A stretch of DNA of 64,000 nucleotides from Bimastos eiseni (GCA_959347315.1 OY365813.1:34235160-34299159), one strand, 5' to 3'; shown: positions 33,353 through 44,099, counted from the stretch's first letter. Made by a program: numbers and translations. Notes: a model not told the origin generated them from the sequence alone.

Positions 33353-33663
33353 ACCCGTACGTGAAGATCTGGTTGCTGCACGATGGCAAGAAGGTGGAGA
33401 AGAAGAAGACGGAGGTGAAGGAGAAGACGCTGAACCCGGTCTTCGAGGAGTCGTTCGCCTTCGCCGTTCCCTACGAGAGGGTCCGCCAGACGGCGCTGTC
33501 CGTCGTAGTCATGGATTACGACCGCATGGGACGCAACGAGCTCATCGGGCGGGTCATTCTGGGCAGCAAGAGCGGCCCCATGGAGGTAAAGCACTGGAAC
33601 GAGATGTTCGCCAAGACCAGGCAGACCGTCGATCAGTGGCATGTTCTTAAGGACTTCGGATGA
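33353..33663 (+). CDS. Synaptotagmin-7-like, rest of C2B and stop
   Basis: Acceptor GTTCCTTTCAG; the first two bases complete Asp. It encodes DPYVKIWLLHDGKKVEKKKT, KTLNPVFEESFAFAVPYERV, VMDYDRMGRNELIGRVILG and a C-terminal QWHVLKDFG, then TGA. The polybasic KKVEKKKT strand that binds PIP2 and SNAREs and the C-terminal W-H-x-L motif used for docking and sorting are present. The fifth calcium ligand position holds Glu (RNE) where synaptotagmins usually have Asp. The exon is strikingly GC-rich against its intron. No AATAAA was found close downstream. Confidence 0.95.
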
Positions 33664-33867
33664 GGGACGGTTGTCGGCAGGCCCGGTATCCCAGTCGGTG
33701 TATCCGGTCGGCCCGGGTCCCCGGAGAAAAGGAGGGAGAAGAGACTATCACGGTATCGTCGTTATCGTGTATGCGTCAGCGATGTATGTTAGCAGTCGTT
33801 GAAGCGCTTCTGTAGGGTAATTGTAGCAGTTGTGGACAGATATTCATTCTACGTACTGCCGTATCTC

Positions 33868-33935
33868 CAAGCTTCTAAAGCGCCACTCGATAACCAAGCG
33901 CAGGGTACTAAGGGCTCATTCACTTGATACGTAAA
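33868..33935 (+). repeat. Dispersed repeat family A, partial copy
   Basis: TCTCCAAGCTTCTAAAGCGC then AAGCGCAGGGTACTA and CTCATTCAC match 32240-32310. It falls about 0.2 kb after the synaptotagmin stop, possibly in the 3' UTR. Confidence 0.5.
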
Positions 33936-34084
33936 TGTAAACACTACACGTTAAATTCAAGTGCTTGCAGTTGAAACTGACTGTAGTTAACAGTCAGTAA
34001 TTCATTAGTTTAAAACGATTAAATCATTAACCTTGAATAGATAATCATGTCATAAGGACTCGGTCGCCGGTCCTACATGATGCT

Positions 34085-34275
34085 GGAATAGTCTTCCACC
34101 CTCCATCAGATCGGCCGACTCAGAAAACTCTTTCGAGTCAAGGCTCAAGACTCATCTCTTTTGAGTCTCTTCGAAGGCTTATCCCGATTATTAGTTGTGT
34201 GTAAGGCGCCCTTGTAGCGATGCGGCCCATTTACGGCGCCATATAAACTGTCTTTATTATTATTATTATTATTAT
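34085..34275 (+). mobile_element. LINE/SINE 3' end with (ATT)n tail
   Basis: TCCACCCTCCATCAGATCGG, then TCAAGGCTCAAGACTCATCT, then GGCGCCATATAAACTGTC and an (ATT)n tail. It looks like an ORF2 C-terminal remnant with a different tail. Confidence 0.55.
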
Positions 34276-34929
34276 AAAAATTATTATTATTAATGGTTTT
34301 CATAAGCTGACTGCGGGACCGGCTTTAGCCTCTGGACATTTACTCTCCTCCCCTCTTGGCGGGCCTGTGAGATAGAACTGCATCCATACCTGTCGTGAGT
34401 AGATAGTCGTATACTATTCACTAGAGGCGGCACTTGCATCTGCCGTCGTTTTCATGAGGTTGATTCCTCAGCGCAAGTTCTATGTAGAAAGTTAGAAACG
34501 ATCGTCTTAGAGCTAAGTCCTGTTTGCTTGTTGCGGAAAATGTTCTTGGTGTTTTAATTACGAAAAACTTGCTCCTGTGCCGTGTGAGAAAATGAGTGTT
34601 GGAATGAGCCGCTTGTATCTGCGTTGTCTTTCCTAGTGTTACGTCACTGTATTGGGCTGTCTACTTAATCGAATGCATGTCGTCATCATTCCCAAGTTTG
34701 ATATAAACATTGTTAATTAATACTGAGTTAGAGCGAGAGATTGTGTACCGAGGTATTTTTGGTCGATTTAAATACGTCTTTATATCCAAGATTGGATCAA
34801 TGTTCTGTGGGCAAGAGGGCCAAAAATGGTAACGAGGAAATACTTAAGCCTTCACCTTGTGCTTTCAGTTCGTTGAGCTCTAGCAACCGTCATGATTAAC
34901 CAATTAATGCCCAGGCCTACATTGCTTTC

Positions 34930-35765
34930 TCTCCGAGGTCGCGTCCCTTAATTCTTCCAGATTCATTCCGGTTCTTTCTTGTATCTCGTCCATCCATTTC
35001 TTCCTTGGGCGCCCTCGTTTTCTCTTTCCTTCTCTGCACGCCAACGTAATTTCCTTTTCCATTCCATTGATCGCATAACATGTCCAAAAATGACCAGCTT
35101 CCTTCTCAACGCTGTCTGTAGTAACGTCTCATCATTCTCAACTCCAATCTTCCTGCGCACCTCTTCGTTTGTCTTCTTATTCGTCCATGATATTCTCTAC
35201 ATCTTCATCCATATCCACATATCGCATGCTTTGCTCTTCTTTTCCATGGTCTTTGTCATTTTCCACGTCTCGCATCCATATTCTACTTATAGTAGGTAAG
35301 ATCATTGCCCTCACTGACCTTTTTTGTTTATGCTTACGTTTTTGTCCTTTCATACCTTTTCTAATCCCCTCATTGCAGCTTTTCCTATTGCTTTCATTCT
35401 TTTTATTTCTAGATCACACTTTCCCTATTTTTCTATTAATGATCCCAGGAACGTGAAGCTTGTTACCACATCTATTTCCGCTCCGTCAATCTCAAAGCTG
35501 TCAAAGTCGTCTGTTGTCATTATTTTTGTCTTCTCACTTTCTCTCTTCAGTCATCTTATCAATTTTGACAACTCTTCTTTCTTCTCTGCCATTAGTGTTG
35601 TGTCATCCGCGTATCTTAAATTATTCATTGTCCTTCCTGCTATCTTTACTCCTTCATTTGCATCTTCCTTTTCAGCTCTCCTCATTATCCTTTCAACATA
35701 TAGGTTAAATAGAAAAGGGGACAGAATGCACCTTTGCCTCACCCCTGTCTTTATTGTAGGCTAAT
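34930..35765 (-). pseudogene. Broken LINE reverse transcriptase
   Basis: Read on the minus strand, 35742-35551 gives QRCILSPFLFNLYVERIMRR and NNLRYADDTTLMAEKKEE; YADD is the catalytic motif of reverse transcriptases. Further on, with frame changes, come YGCETWKMTK, RISWTNKKTNEEV and LRRKLVIFGHVMRSMEWKRK, typical of the region after the polymerase domain in RTE/L1-like endonuclease-reverse transcriptases. Stops and frame shifts show it is dead; the endonuclease half is absent. Confidence 0.8.
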
Positions 35766-35769
35766 ACTT

Positions 35770-36300
35770 AAACATACATCCTTAAATATAAACAGTTCAC
35801 TACAACGTCACGCATCTTCGATTTCAATTACTCTTTAAATAAGAATCAATAATATACTGGTCATTTGCTACGCTAAGCTGGTATCCATTTGGTTGTATCC
35901 GCTCTACAGCGTCACCATAGACGATAGATCATCGCACGTCTCACCGATCCCTCACGCATGTGGCGCCGCCAAGCTATCACGTAGCTTAACTCGTTTCCGT
36001 GGTTTAAGGTAATATAGATTTGCCTATACCTAGTTCATCAAATTAGTTACTGTGTGTTAGTCGATTCCATGTGAACTGTCCGGTTTATTTTTTAGGAGAC
36101 TGTATAGTGTAGAAATTGTACAAATGACAAGAAACATATCGAAACGTTTGTTAGTGTTATTTAGTGTTCATTCACGTTTAGTTTATTTAAAACACTTATT
36201 GCGCGTGCTTGGTGCTGTAGGCCTACATCTTGAGCCTGAAGGGTGGATGCAGGTTTGGTTGGGTTATTGGGGTATCGAATAATCTAAACAAGTGGTACTA
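35770..36300. other. No gene seen
   Basis: AT-rich intergenic sequence without repeats or exon-like frames that I can recognise. Confidence 0.4.
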
Positions 36301-36307
36301 CATTTTT

Positions 36308-36475
36308 TTCTATGTCGGCACCCCCCCCCCAAGGCTTTTAGATTCCCACCCAGCGCTAAAGACAAAAAAGGCCTTCCATTTTCAGGTAAATTTATCAGCC
36401 ACAGCTATTAAATTAGTTAAACAGTTGTATCATCACGTATGCAATATCCCAGGAACATTGCCCAGGTACGTGCAT
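36308..36475 (+). repeat. Dispersed repeat family E, copy 1
   Basis: TATGTCGGCACCCC, CCCAGCGCTAAAGACAAAAA, TTCAGGTAAA and TATTAAATTAGTTAA match copy 2 at 39370-39540. Confidence 0.55.
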
Positions 36476-36479
36476 GCAA

Positions 36480-38190
36480 AATGAATGTTTATCCACGTTA
36501 CCCATATGAAGATCTATATTAACAAATATCAATGAATGTTTACTACTTCATTATTACCTCCATTAAGCCCATTTCCTTGAAACCCGATAGCTTGCACGCA
36601 ATCTGTGATACGGCCAAGTTGCGGAAAGCACGCACAAACGAAGGACTGAAGCAGACCCTTAATAATAATTATTGAGCTTCCTTGATTATATCTATGGTAA
36701 CCAAGACAGTTGACATTTTGAAAAAGCGTTGTACTAAAGTGAATAATTTAAATGCAAACCATGGTGTAACACAATGACACGTCATCCTGGGAACTAAATA
36801 AATACCTCCAGATGTTCTTGTCGCATTATTGCTAGGCAAACTATTACATAATTCAAGTGTACACACAACTGCGTGTCCGCAACAACGACAAAAAGGAAAA
36901 ACAACTATTTAACAACTAGTTTTGTTCACAAAAACACACCAACCAACCAACAAAACACCAAATTCTAAAAACTAATGAATGAAAACACCGCGAACGTTCA
37001 CAATGAAACATGTCGGGCAGCCACACGGATGCTACGAGCAAGCCAACCAACGAGTTAGCCGGTAAAATACGCAATCCAAAGCTGCAGCCAAAAGCTAAAA
37101 TAACGCATGAAAATTATCACCCATGAAATGGCAATCATTATTTCAAACAATTTCACGAACTTATGCACAGAGGGTCTCCATAACTTAAAACTATGACGTG
37201 AACACACCTCCCGGCGGAATTTTAAAAGCAATACGACGGATCTATGCTCATCGCGAAGACGTCGAAAATTTAACTACAGCTTCGAAATCGCGTATTTTTT
37301 TAATTTTACTCACTCATTGGGCACAGGAGGGGATTCGGCCTGCAAGTGTTATTTTAAACGTTAAACAGACAAAAAACCGCACAAAGACTACCAGAAACGT
37401 TCGACGAACAAAGCATAGCATATATATATATATAAAAAGAGGACGAAACGTCGTTCTGACGTCACTCGACAAAAGTCCATGATAACAACACACAGTTACA
37501 ACATCCACAAGACGAACGAAGACCGTACCATTAACAGTCGCACAATTGGGATTTGGATTTTAATCTAGAAACAGAAAACACAAAACAACACAACTTCAAC
37601 AGCGTCAATAGTCATATAAACACATCGACAGACAAATAATCAAGTTTAGACAGATCACAAAAACTCTCAAACAACATATCTGCCTTACTTCTACTTGATA
37701 ATACATCAAATGTGACAATCTTAACACACTCAAGGCCATCCAGCATTTCTTGCTTTCCCAAATCCTCTTAAACAGAAACATGACACCAGACTAAAGCTTC
37801 TTCGAATTTTAATCGATAAGCAGATTCTAAAAAGCTCTTCAAGTGCCATCATAAATGAAATTCAATCAATAGATTTGAATTAAATAGAGTCCAAATAAAC
37901 CAGTTCAGTTTCTTCAAGTCTGATTCTGCCCTTGTTTTGTGAAATTACACGAGTCACTTGAACAGTAGACGATAAAATCTGCATCACGTTTACAACACAG
38001 ATCTAAACAAACCTGGTCCCTGGCACCAAGTCTGGGATATAATAAGCATTGCTTCCTGCAAATTTCTAGAAATAAGTTTAATATATACATGCCATGGACA
38101 AACGAAATTTCGATCAGAAATAAATCGAACAGCAATTTAAGTATCAATTCGAAAATGGTTATGTATTCAGACGTTTTAGAATTATGACCC
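36480..38190. other. No gene seen
   Basis: AT-rich intergenic DNA with a short (TA)n at 37419-37432. Open frames here lack family resemblance and splice context. Confidence 0.5.
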
Positions 38191-38194
38191 CTTG

Positions 38195-38760
38195 GTGCAC
38201 TTGTTATTATTGTTTTTTATTATTGTTATTATTATTAATATTATTATTACTATTATTATAATGCATTAATTGAGTCCTCTAACTAATGACTAGGAGTATC
38301 AGGTGATGGAACTGAGGAATAACTTGACCATCTCCAAAAAATTTTAAAAAAGTGATAATAACATTAATAAAAATTAATAATAATGATAATAAAAAACATA
38401 AATAATGATAACAACAGCAAAATATAATATTAATGATAATAACAATAATAAAATAATAATATACATGAAAATGACAGTAAAAAAAAAATAATAATAAGAA
38501 CCAAAAGAGCAAAATAATAATGATAATAACAATAATAAAAAATAAAAATGACCAAAAAAAATATAAATAATGATTAAGACAGTAAAAAAAATTAATATTA
38601 CTAACAATAATAAAGTAACACTAGAAATAATAATTACAGCAAATATTAACAATAATAAAAATAACAATAATGATAATAACGATAATAAAAAAATAATAAC
38701 AATAGTCAAAACTAATAATAATAATGATACTAATAACACAATAGCACCCTTTGAGTTCCT
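38195..38760. repeat. ATT/AATAATGATAA-rich region
   Basis: Diverged AAT-type trinucleotide sequence over more than 500 bases. Confidence 0.8.
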
Positions 38761-38879
38761 GATGGATCACTAATCCTTCCAATAAAAAAATAATAATAAC
38801 ATAATAATTTTAAACACGATCCGAATAAAATACGGAGCATGATATGATGAAAAAGTCCCACAGCTTGAACCAACTACAA

Positions 38880-39113
38880 CCTCTTGGTTTCTCGAACTAG
38901 ACCAGCTATGGCTCAATCCTTTGCTTAAATCACTCTCTGTGGAATTACTTTCTCCATCTGTTTGCTCTAAAATTCCATCTGACATTCTCTCATCCTCTTT
39001 CACTTTATCTAAACCTGCTTCTTCTCGCGAGGCCTTACGCACTGGCAGCGCTTCTGAACAGTTTACCCTACTACAGGCGCTCTATAAATACTTAAATGCA
39101 CTACAATACAACC
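38880..39113 (+). mobile_element. 5'-truncated LINE 3' end, antisense to CELF
   Basis: Plus-strand reading contains SKPASSREALRTGSASEQFT and LLQAL, matching PLRTGSTSERFTLLEAL of the element at 22065-22285. Its 3' end lies about 15 bases from the CELF stop codon, so it should form most of the early CELF 3' UTR in antisense. Confidence 0.7.
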
Positions 39114-39126
39114 CACCTGTAGACCA

Positions 39127-39254
39127 TCAGTAGGGCTTGCTCTCCGCCTTGGAATTCTTCAGCGAGACCTTAAGTCTCTTCGATCCGATCTGGAATCCGT
39201 TCATCGCTTGTATCGCTGACTGAGCCGACATCGAGCTCTCAAAACTGATGAAAC
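39127..39254 (-). CDS. CELF exon 14 (end of RRM3 and stop)
   Basis: Acceptor TTATTTCAAAG; the first two bases complete a Gly codon. It encodes [42 protein letters not shown] and TGA. This finishes RRM3 (RNP1 is CFGFISF across the junction) and has the KPY ending nearly invariant in CELF1/2 proteins. Confidence 0.95.
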
Positions 39255-39369
39255 CTTTGAAATAACAAACACGGAAAACCTCTGTTATCAGTGTAATGTT
39301 TGCTACTCATGATGCCACATGAAATCAATGTGGATATAGGTTTGTCACGACCTCGAATAACCTTCTAAA

Positions 39370-39540
39370 TCAGCGATTCTTAACCCTTATCTATGTCGGC
39401 ACCCCTAAGACCTTAAACTTCCCGCCAGCCCCATCCCAACGCTAAAGACAAAAAGAAAGCCTTGGAAATGTTCAGGTCAAATCAGTCACTGGTATTAAAT
39501 TAGCTAAGCGATTGTATGATTAATTAACGGTTAATCAACA
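39370..39540 (+). repeat. Dispersed repeat family E, copy 2
   Basis: Begins CAGCGATTCTTAACCC, an hAT-like terminal sequence, and shares TATGTCGGCACCCC and CAACGCTAAAGACAAAAA with 36308-36475. No matching inverted end was found. Confidence 0.5.
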
Positions 39541-39544
39541 CTCT

Positions 39545-39750
39545 GAACATCCCAGCCATCTGTCAGCTGTTGACGGGAATCCATTGGCTGGCTCCACGCG
39601 TGCGTGTGGGCCCACTGCTGGCGACTCTTTCAGCTTACTGTGCACTGTTTTGCTAATTAATGTTAAATATTCGTTAATAATGGACATCATTTAGGCCAGC
39701 ACAGAGAGTGCCTCTGAGTAGATTTCTTGAAGGGGCACTAAAATAAAAAT
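39545..39750 (+). mobile_element. Dispersed repeat family B
   Basis: CATCTGTCAGCTGTTG, GTGGGCCCACTGCTGG, CATCATTTAGGCCAGC and TTTCTTGAAGGGGCACTA match 32330-32585. It ends about 35 bases from exon 13 inside the last CELF intron. Confidence 0.65.
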
Positions 39751-39782
39751 TCTTTTGTTTTTGCCAACCCAAACAATCCTAC

Positions 39783-39926
39783 CGAAACATTTGCTCTGAT
39801 TCGTGTTTTTATCGATGAAAACTTTGGCCGAGATGACCGATCCGAAGGGCATGAACATCTGAGCCAGATCGGGATCACGGAACTCCCTTGGCAGGTGATA
39901 GATGAACAGGTTCGCCCCCTCAGGTC
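39783..39926 (-). CDS. CELF exon 13 (RRM3, first part)
   Basis: Acceptor CTGTTGTCAG, donor GTAGGA. Encodes [39 protein letters not shown] and [18 protein letters not shown] is the RNP2 strand of the third RRM; the segment is nearly identical to vertebrate CELF1/2, the strongest single match in the gene. Confidence 0.97.
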
Positions 39927-40314
39927 CTGACAACAGACGCAAAATGTATATGTTACAGGCAATGTGTGAAACAGGGATTTTGTAAAACGCCTGTTTTTTT
40001 TAAATTTTGGGCAATTTGTAAAATCACCCATTTATGGTTAGGATTAGAGTTAGTGTCAGTGTCAGGGTTAGCTTTAAAGTAGGATTAGTGCAGGATTAGG
40101 GCTAGTGTAGGGGTTGCAGTTTTAAAAATTGCCTAGGCATTTTACAAACAGAGCTGAAATGTGTGACCATAGAGGACAGATAAGACGGCAGATGACCTGT
40201 GCGCGCTGTACATGAGGAGTGCCAGCTTGTAGCAGATACGCTCAGACAGGAAGCCAGCGTAGAGAACGAAGAGCAGGCGTGATATGCACGTATGTAGTAG
40301 TTGTTTCAGTTCGA

Positions 40315-40545
40315 CGACACTGTTGCCCTCCTCCTTTATCCAGATTTGGGACTAGCACTGCCCGAAGTGCAAGCAGTGGAGGAGTTAAAACTACCTAGTA
40401 TTAGTTTCAGTTGGACAACACTGTGCGATAACAAAGAACATCAGCATCACCCTCCTACTTTGTTCAGGCTTGGGACTGGCACTGCGTGAGTTCAAACTGT
40501 GGCGGATTTTTATTAATAGTCTCAGTTTAAGTTTATCGACACTGT
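40315..40545 (+). repeat. Dispersed repeat family C, two tandem copies
   Basis: Two units share CCTCCT, TTGGGACTGGCACTGC and a GTGGCGGA or GTGGAGGA end. Further copies lie at 46555-46650 and 49790-49885. Probably a SINE-related element. Confidence 0.55.
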
Positions 40546-40623
40546 TTGACAGTTTGAAATAAAAATGAAACTTATTATTATTACATACGCTTTCAATCAA
40601 TCAATCAATCAAAATGTATTAAC

Positions 40624-40692
40624 CTTTCGACTGGTTGCTCGCTGGACTCGATGGAGACTGAAGTGAGGTCGGCATGGAGTTTGGTAAACCGG
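40624..40692 (-). CDS. CELF exon 12 (linker)
   Basis: Acceptor CTTTCAG, donor GTTAAT, phase 1 at both ends. Encodes AGLPNSMPTSLQSPSSPASN QSK, a Ser/Pro-rich linker preceding RRM3. It has no recognisable domain, but frame continuity with exons 11 and 13 supports it. Confidence 0.85.
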
Positions 40693-41166
40693 CTGAAAGC
40701 AATGTTCAACCACCGACACAGATATTATATATAATTCAGCCACAAAAGGGAACTCTAAATAAATCACTATAACCCATATATAAATACACATATATATATA
40801 TATGTATAAATGTCACCTTAATCTACATAAGTCAACATAATTGAAACATAAATCTTCATTTATCTACATAAATGCTATCCAACTCTACCAAAATGCTACA
40901 TAAATGCAAATAAATCTACATAAACTCTATCTAACTCTAAATCAACCTAAATCTAAATAAATCTACATAAACTCTAACTTTAAATCAACCTAAATAAAGA
41001 CAAATTTACATAAATAAAACCAAAATCTACATTATATGTTATAGAAATCACTCAATAAACCCTACCTAAATCACAACAAATGCTACCATCATCTACCTAA
41101 ACCTCTCAGAATACTCCCAATGTCCCATCATCGACCTATACCTCTCTTAACAACACTCCCAATTAC

Positions 41167-41373
41167 CCATATATTGCTGGAAGCCACTGTACGCCTTATT
41201 CATCATGTCGGTGGTTGACGAAGAGAGAGAGGCCGACGCCATGCTGCCCGCGCTGCAGCCGTATGCGGACATCGAAGACCCAAAACCCGGAGACACAGAA
41301 CCGAACCCGGACGACTGGAGCGACCCAGAGGAGCAGGCGGATGTCTGGTACTGCGACATGGAGTCCATTCCAC
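41167..41373 (-). CDS. CELF exon 11 (linker)
   Basis: Acceptor TTTCCACCAG, donor GTAATT. Encodes a Gly/Ser-rich linker (GSLQSSGFGSVSPGFGSSMS) ending in MMNKAYSGFQQYMG, which corresponds to the conserved TQAYSGIQQY segment of CELF1/2. GC-rich and open on both strands; the minus frame is the real one. Confidence 0.92.
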
Positions 41374-41424
41374 CTGGTGGAAAAGCAAACAAACAACACT
41401 CCATATGATTAGCCAATATTAGAC

Positions 41425-41485
41425 TCAACGATACCCGATGGTATAGTGGTCACTCGGTCATAGGCCACGGGTTCGAATGCTGTAA
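41425..41485 (+). mobile_element. tRNA-derived SINE head
   Basis: GATGGTATAGTGGTCACTCG resembles a tRNA A box and GGCCACGGGTTCGAATGC a B box. The spacing suits a pol III promoter, but the acceptor stem does not pair, so this is not a tRNA gene. It lies in CELF intron 10. Confidence 0.5.
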
Positions 41486-41489
41486 CTCT

Positions 41490-41905
41490 TGATGCAATTC
41501 CTGGGCTAGTTCTTGGGATAATCCTTGATATAATTCTTGGGGCAATACTTGAGGACTACTTGACGTAATTCTTGGAATAATTCCTAGACTGATTCTTGGG
41601 GTTATACTTATTTCTTGGGTAATTCTTGGAATAATTCTAACACATTTTTGGAGATGTGCTTGGGATAATCGTTCAGACATTTCTTGGCTCACTTCTTGGG
41701 CAATTCTTGGAATAATTCCTGGACTAATTCTTGGAGCAATGCTTGGGATAACCCATGAGATAAATCTTGGTGTAATACTTGGGCTAATTGTTGGGGAACC
41801 TCTTGAGATAATTCCTGGGGTAATAGTTGGAGTAATTCCTTAGATTATTCTTGGGAATAATACTAGGAGTAATATTTGGTGTAATTTTTCAGCTAGTTCC
41901 TGCGT
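41490..41905. repeat. Degenerate TAATTCTTGGGATAAT repeat
   Basis: More than 20 irregular units containing AATTCTTGG or ATAATTCCTGG. Confidence 0.8.
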
Positions 41906-41984
41906 AGATCCCCTTCCCGATTTCTGTTTTACCTGCGGTACATAAGGTCTGAAGGAGGTGTTGAATAAACAAACATCAACTAAA

Positions 41985-42200
41985 CACCTGTCGCTCAACT
42001 GCTCAACCATTTCGTGCCTTCTCACTGATTGGCTCCTCGCTCTGAAACGCTCTCCCGTTGGCATTGTGCTTACACCCAAGGGTACACTCCGACTCTTTAA
42101 TACTCACTTAAGACTGTTCTTTTCGGACAAACTAGGGTCGAAGCTCTCCCAAGTCACCACAACTACATCGGAGCTATATAAGTCTTTGTAATAAATGATT
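41985..42200 (+). mobile_element. 5'-truncated LINE 3' end
   Basis: CTCGCTCTGAAACGCTCTCC, then ACTCACTTAAGACTGTTCTT and AGCTATATAAGTCTTTGTAA match 43385-43590. It ends about 20 bases from CELF exon 10. Confidence 0.65.
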
Positions 42201-42216
42201 CGCTTACATAAGTTAC

Positions 42217-42309
42217 TCGTTGAGTTGCTTGCTCCCCCGCAGTTCGTCGCATTCATCTGGTTCCCCGTTGTGACAGCCGCCAACTGTTGCAACAGAGCAA
42301 GGTTTGGAG
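42217..42309 (-). CDS. CELF exon 10 (linker)
   Basis: Acceptor CTACTTCCAG, donor GTAACT, phase 1 at both ends. Encodes APNLALLQQLAAVTTGNQMN, ATNCGGASNST. The L-A-L-L-Q-Q-L segment resembles the LALLQQ or LQNLAALA parts of vertebrate CELF linkers. Confidence 0.88.
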
Positions 42310-42424
42310 CTGGAAGTAGCCAGAAACACGCATGCACACATTTAACAATTTTGTGTAATGTTACATATTGTAGTGTCACGTAACATAACGTGTGATACAA
42401 ATAATTCAGTTAAACATGTTTCAG

Positions 42425-42560
42425 TGTTACAAAACATTGTCTTATGAAACAGAGATTTATATAAAGCAACAGAGATTAACATAAAGCAACAGAGACTTAT
42501 ATAAAATGACATAGAATTATGTAACGCAACAGAGAATAATGTAATTAAAGCAACAGATTT
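42425..42560. repeat. ATAAAGCAACAGAGA repeat
   Basis: About six imperfect units of roughly 22 bp. Confidence 0.75.
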
Positions 42561-42619
42561 GTATAAAAAACACAGATTCTCGATCATGGCACGTAGCATC
42601 ACATAAACATGTGGCTCAC

Positions 42620-42688
42620 CAGTTGATGCGGCGTTCGTAGGGCCAGTTGCGGAGGCAGAGCCGAGCGCCGCAAAGACTGCAGCCAACC
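42620..42688 (-). CDS. CELF exon 9 (linker)
   Basis: Acceptor AATTTCAG, donor GTGAGC, phase 1 at both ends. Encodes GLAAVFAALGSASATGPTNA AST, Ala-rich like the linker of other CELF proteins. It could be skipped without changing frame, as its 69 bases are a multiple of three. Confidence 0.85.
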
Positions 42689-42839
42689 CTGAAATTGAGG
42701 ATAACTTCTGTCAGAATTAAGTGATGATGATTTTCATTAGTTAGAAATGCAAGGCTGGAACATCTCAACCAAGATAGTCAGTTTATCAGCAATTGCTCTT
42801 TGAAATGAAGGGTGATTGAGTCAAAATTAAAACCAGACA

Positions 42840-43130
42840 GTAAAATCAATAAAAAAAATCAAGGATAAATAGGCTAAACTTAAAACTAGAGCAGAGACAG
42901 GGCAGAGACAAAAAGGATCAACTGAGTTAAAACTAAAGTTAGAGGGCAAAATAATTAAAAATAAAGGGTAAATTCAGTGAAAATTAAAGCTAGAGGGCAA
43001 AATCAATCATAAATTATGGATAAATTTAGTCAGAAGTAAAGCCAGAAGGCAAAATAAGTAAGAAATTAAGGGTAGATTGAGACAAAATTAAACCCACAGG
43101 GTAAATTGAGTTAAGATAAATTTTAAAACA
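42840..43130. repeat. Degenerate TTAAAACTAAAGCTAGAGGG repeat
   Basis: Roughly 40-bp units with GAGGGCAAAAT and GGGTAAATT pieces, strongly diverged. Confidence 0.65.
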
Positions 43131-43235
43131 ATAAAGTCAAATCAGCCAAAATCAGAAACGAGGTATTAAGGCAGAAACACGTGACAAGCCATAGTCCATC
43201 AAGCAGTAAGTCTTCGGTTAGATTCCTAGCATTAC

Positions 43236-43313
43236 CTGGATTCGTCTGGAGCAGAGGGGCCAATGTGGCTGCAGCTACCATGAATTGCTGCAGTTGCGAA
43301 GGATTCAAGCCAG
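43236..43313 (-). CDS. CELF exon 8 (linker)
   Basis: Acceptor TTCCTCTCAG, donor GTAATG, phase 1 at both ends, 78 bases. Encodes AGLNPSQLQQFMVAAATLAP LLQTNP, a helical hydrophobic linker segment. Removing it would keep the frame, so it is a possible cassette exon. Confidence 0.88.
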
Positions 43314-43384
43314 CTGAGAGGAAAAACAGACAGCATCCAAGGCTAGACACTCAATATTTTTGATTTGCCCAACCAACTACTAAA

Positions 43385-43590
43385 AAGAATCGTGCCTTCT
43401 CAGTGGTTGACCCCTCACTCTGGAACACGCTTCCGTTAGCATTGTGCTTGTCTCCAGGGTCCGTTCAAGACTCTTTTTATACTCACCTTAAAACTGTTCT
43501 TCTCAGCCATGCAGGATTGGGAGCACTCCTGAGTGGTAGCCTTAAAGGGGAGCTACATAAATCTTCATAATGAATGAATGAATGAGAGGC
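43385..43590 (+). mobile_element. 5'-truncated LINE 3' end with (ATGA)n tail
   Basis: CGTGCCTTCTCAGTGGTTGA, CTCTGGAACACGCTTCCGTT (the FSVV-P-WN-LP region), TGGGAGCACTCCTGAGTGG and TCTTCATAATGAATGAATGA. A clean example of the family. Confidence 0.75.
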
Positions 43591-44015
43591 GTGGCTTGGG
43601 TACTGGACCATTGATCAAGAGATTGGGGGTTCATATCACATGCCATGGCAGAAATCTGGTTAAAACTGAGCAACAACGAGTACACACGAACCACACACTG
43701 TCGGTTGAAGGACGAGACAGCGATGAAGGGAACTGGTACCCACCCTCATATATGCTGAGGCCAAGAAAATGAAGTCGTAACACCTCATGTCTTCATGGCT
43801 TGGCTTAAAGGATAGCATGGGGGACTGATCTCCATCTTCTCAGCCCTTTGCTTACAAACGATATTCCCTCTCCAACTCGCTCATTGACTCTGTTCTGCCG
43901 TAGTCTTAAGACTATCCTTTTCCTGTGGAGCGTTCCAATGGGAGCACATCTGATTAGGTTGTACTGTGAGAGGAGCTACAGAAATACATAAATACAATAC
44001 AATAATAAAACGGAA
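43575..44015 (+). mobile_element. tRNA-derived SINE with LINE-like tail
   Basis: The head GCGTGGCTTGGGTACTGG plus GATTGGGGGTTCATATC has A- and B-box-like sequence. The body includes the family D block (43741-43775), and the 3' end (GGGAGCACATCTGATTAGGT, AGGAGCTACAGAAATACATA) copies the LINE tail. This is how SINEs borrow LINE machinery. Confidence 0.6.
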
Positions 44016-44032
44016 GTAGGATTGTCACTGAC

Positions 44033-44099
44033 CAGTTCCTAAGTTGCCCAGAGCCGCAAGTGATGCCAGATTGCTGTTTGGTAATGCCTGCTGCAGCAT
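44033..44099 (-). CDS. CELF exon 7 (linker)
   Basis: Acceptor TACTTTCAG, donor GTCAGT. Enters in phase 0 and leaves in phase 1. Encodes MLQQALPNSNLASLAALGNL GT, matching the Leu/Ala-rich S-L-A-A-L pattern of CELF linkers. Confidence 0.88.

Noticed and set aside
40030..40125. Interstitial telomere repeat
   Set aside because: GGTTAG, GATTAG and GGGTTAG occur repeatedly but irregularly, with GTGTCAGTGTCAGG between; this is not a TTAGGG array.
41205..41412. Plus-strand open frames over CELF exon 11
   Set aside because: The minus-strand frame matches the CELF linker and has both splice sites; the plus frames are shadows.
41425..41485. Functional tRNA gene
   Set aside because: A- and B-box-like sequences exist, but no acceptor-stem pairing or complete cloverleaf. 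It is better explained as a SINE head.
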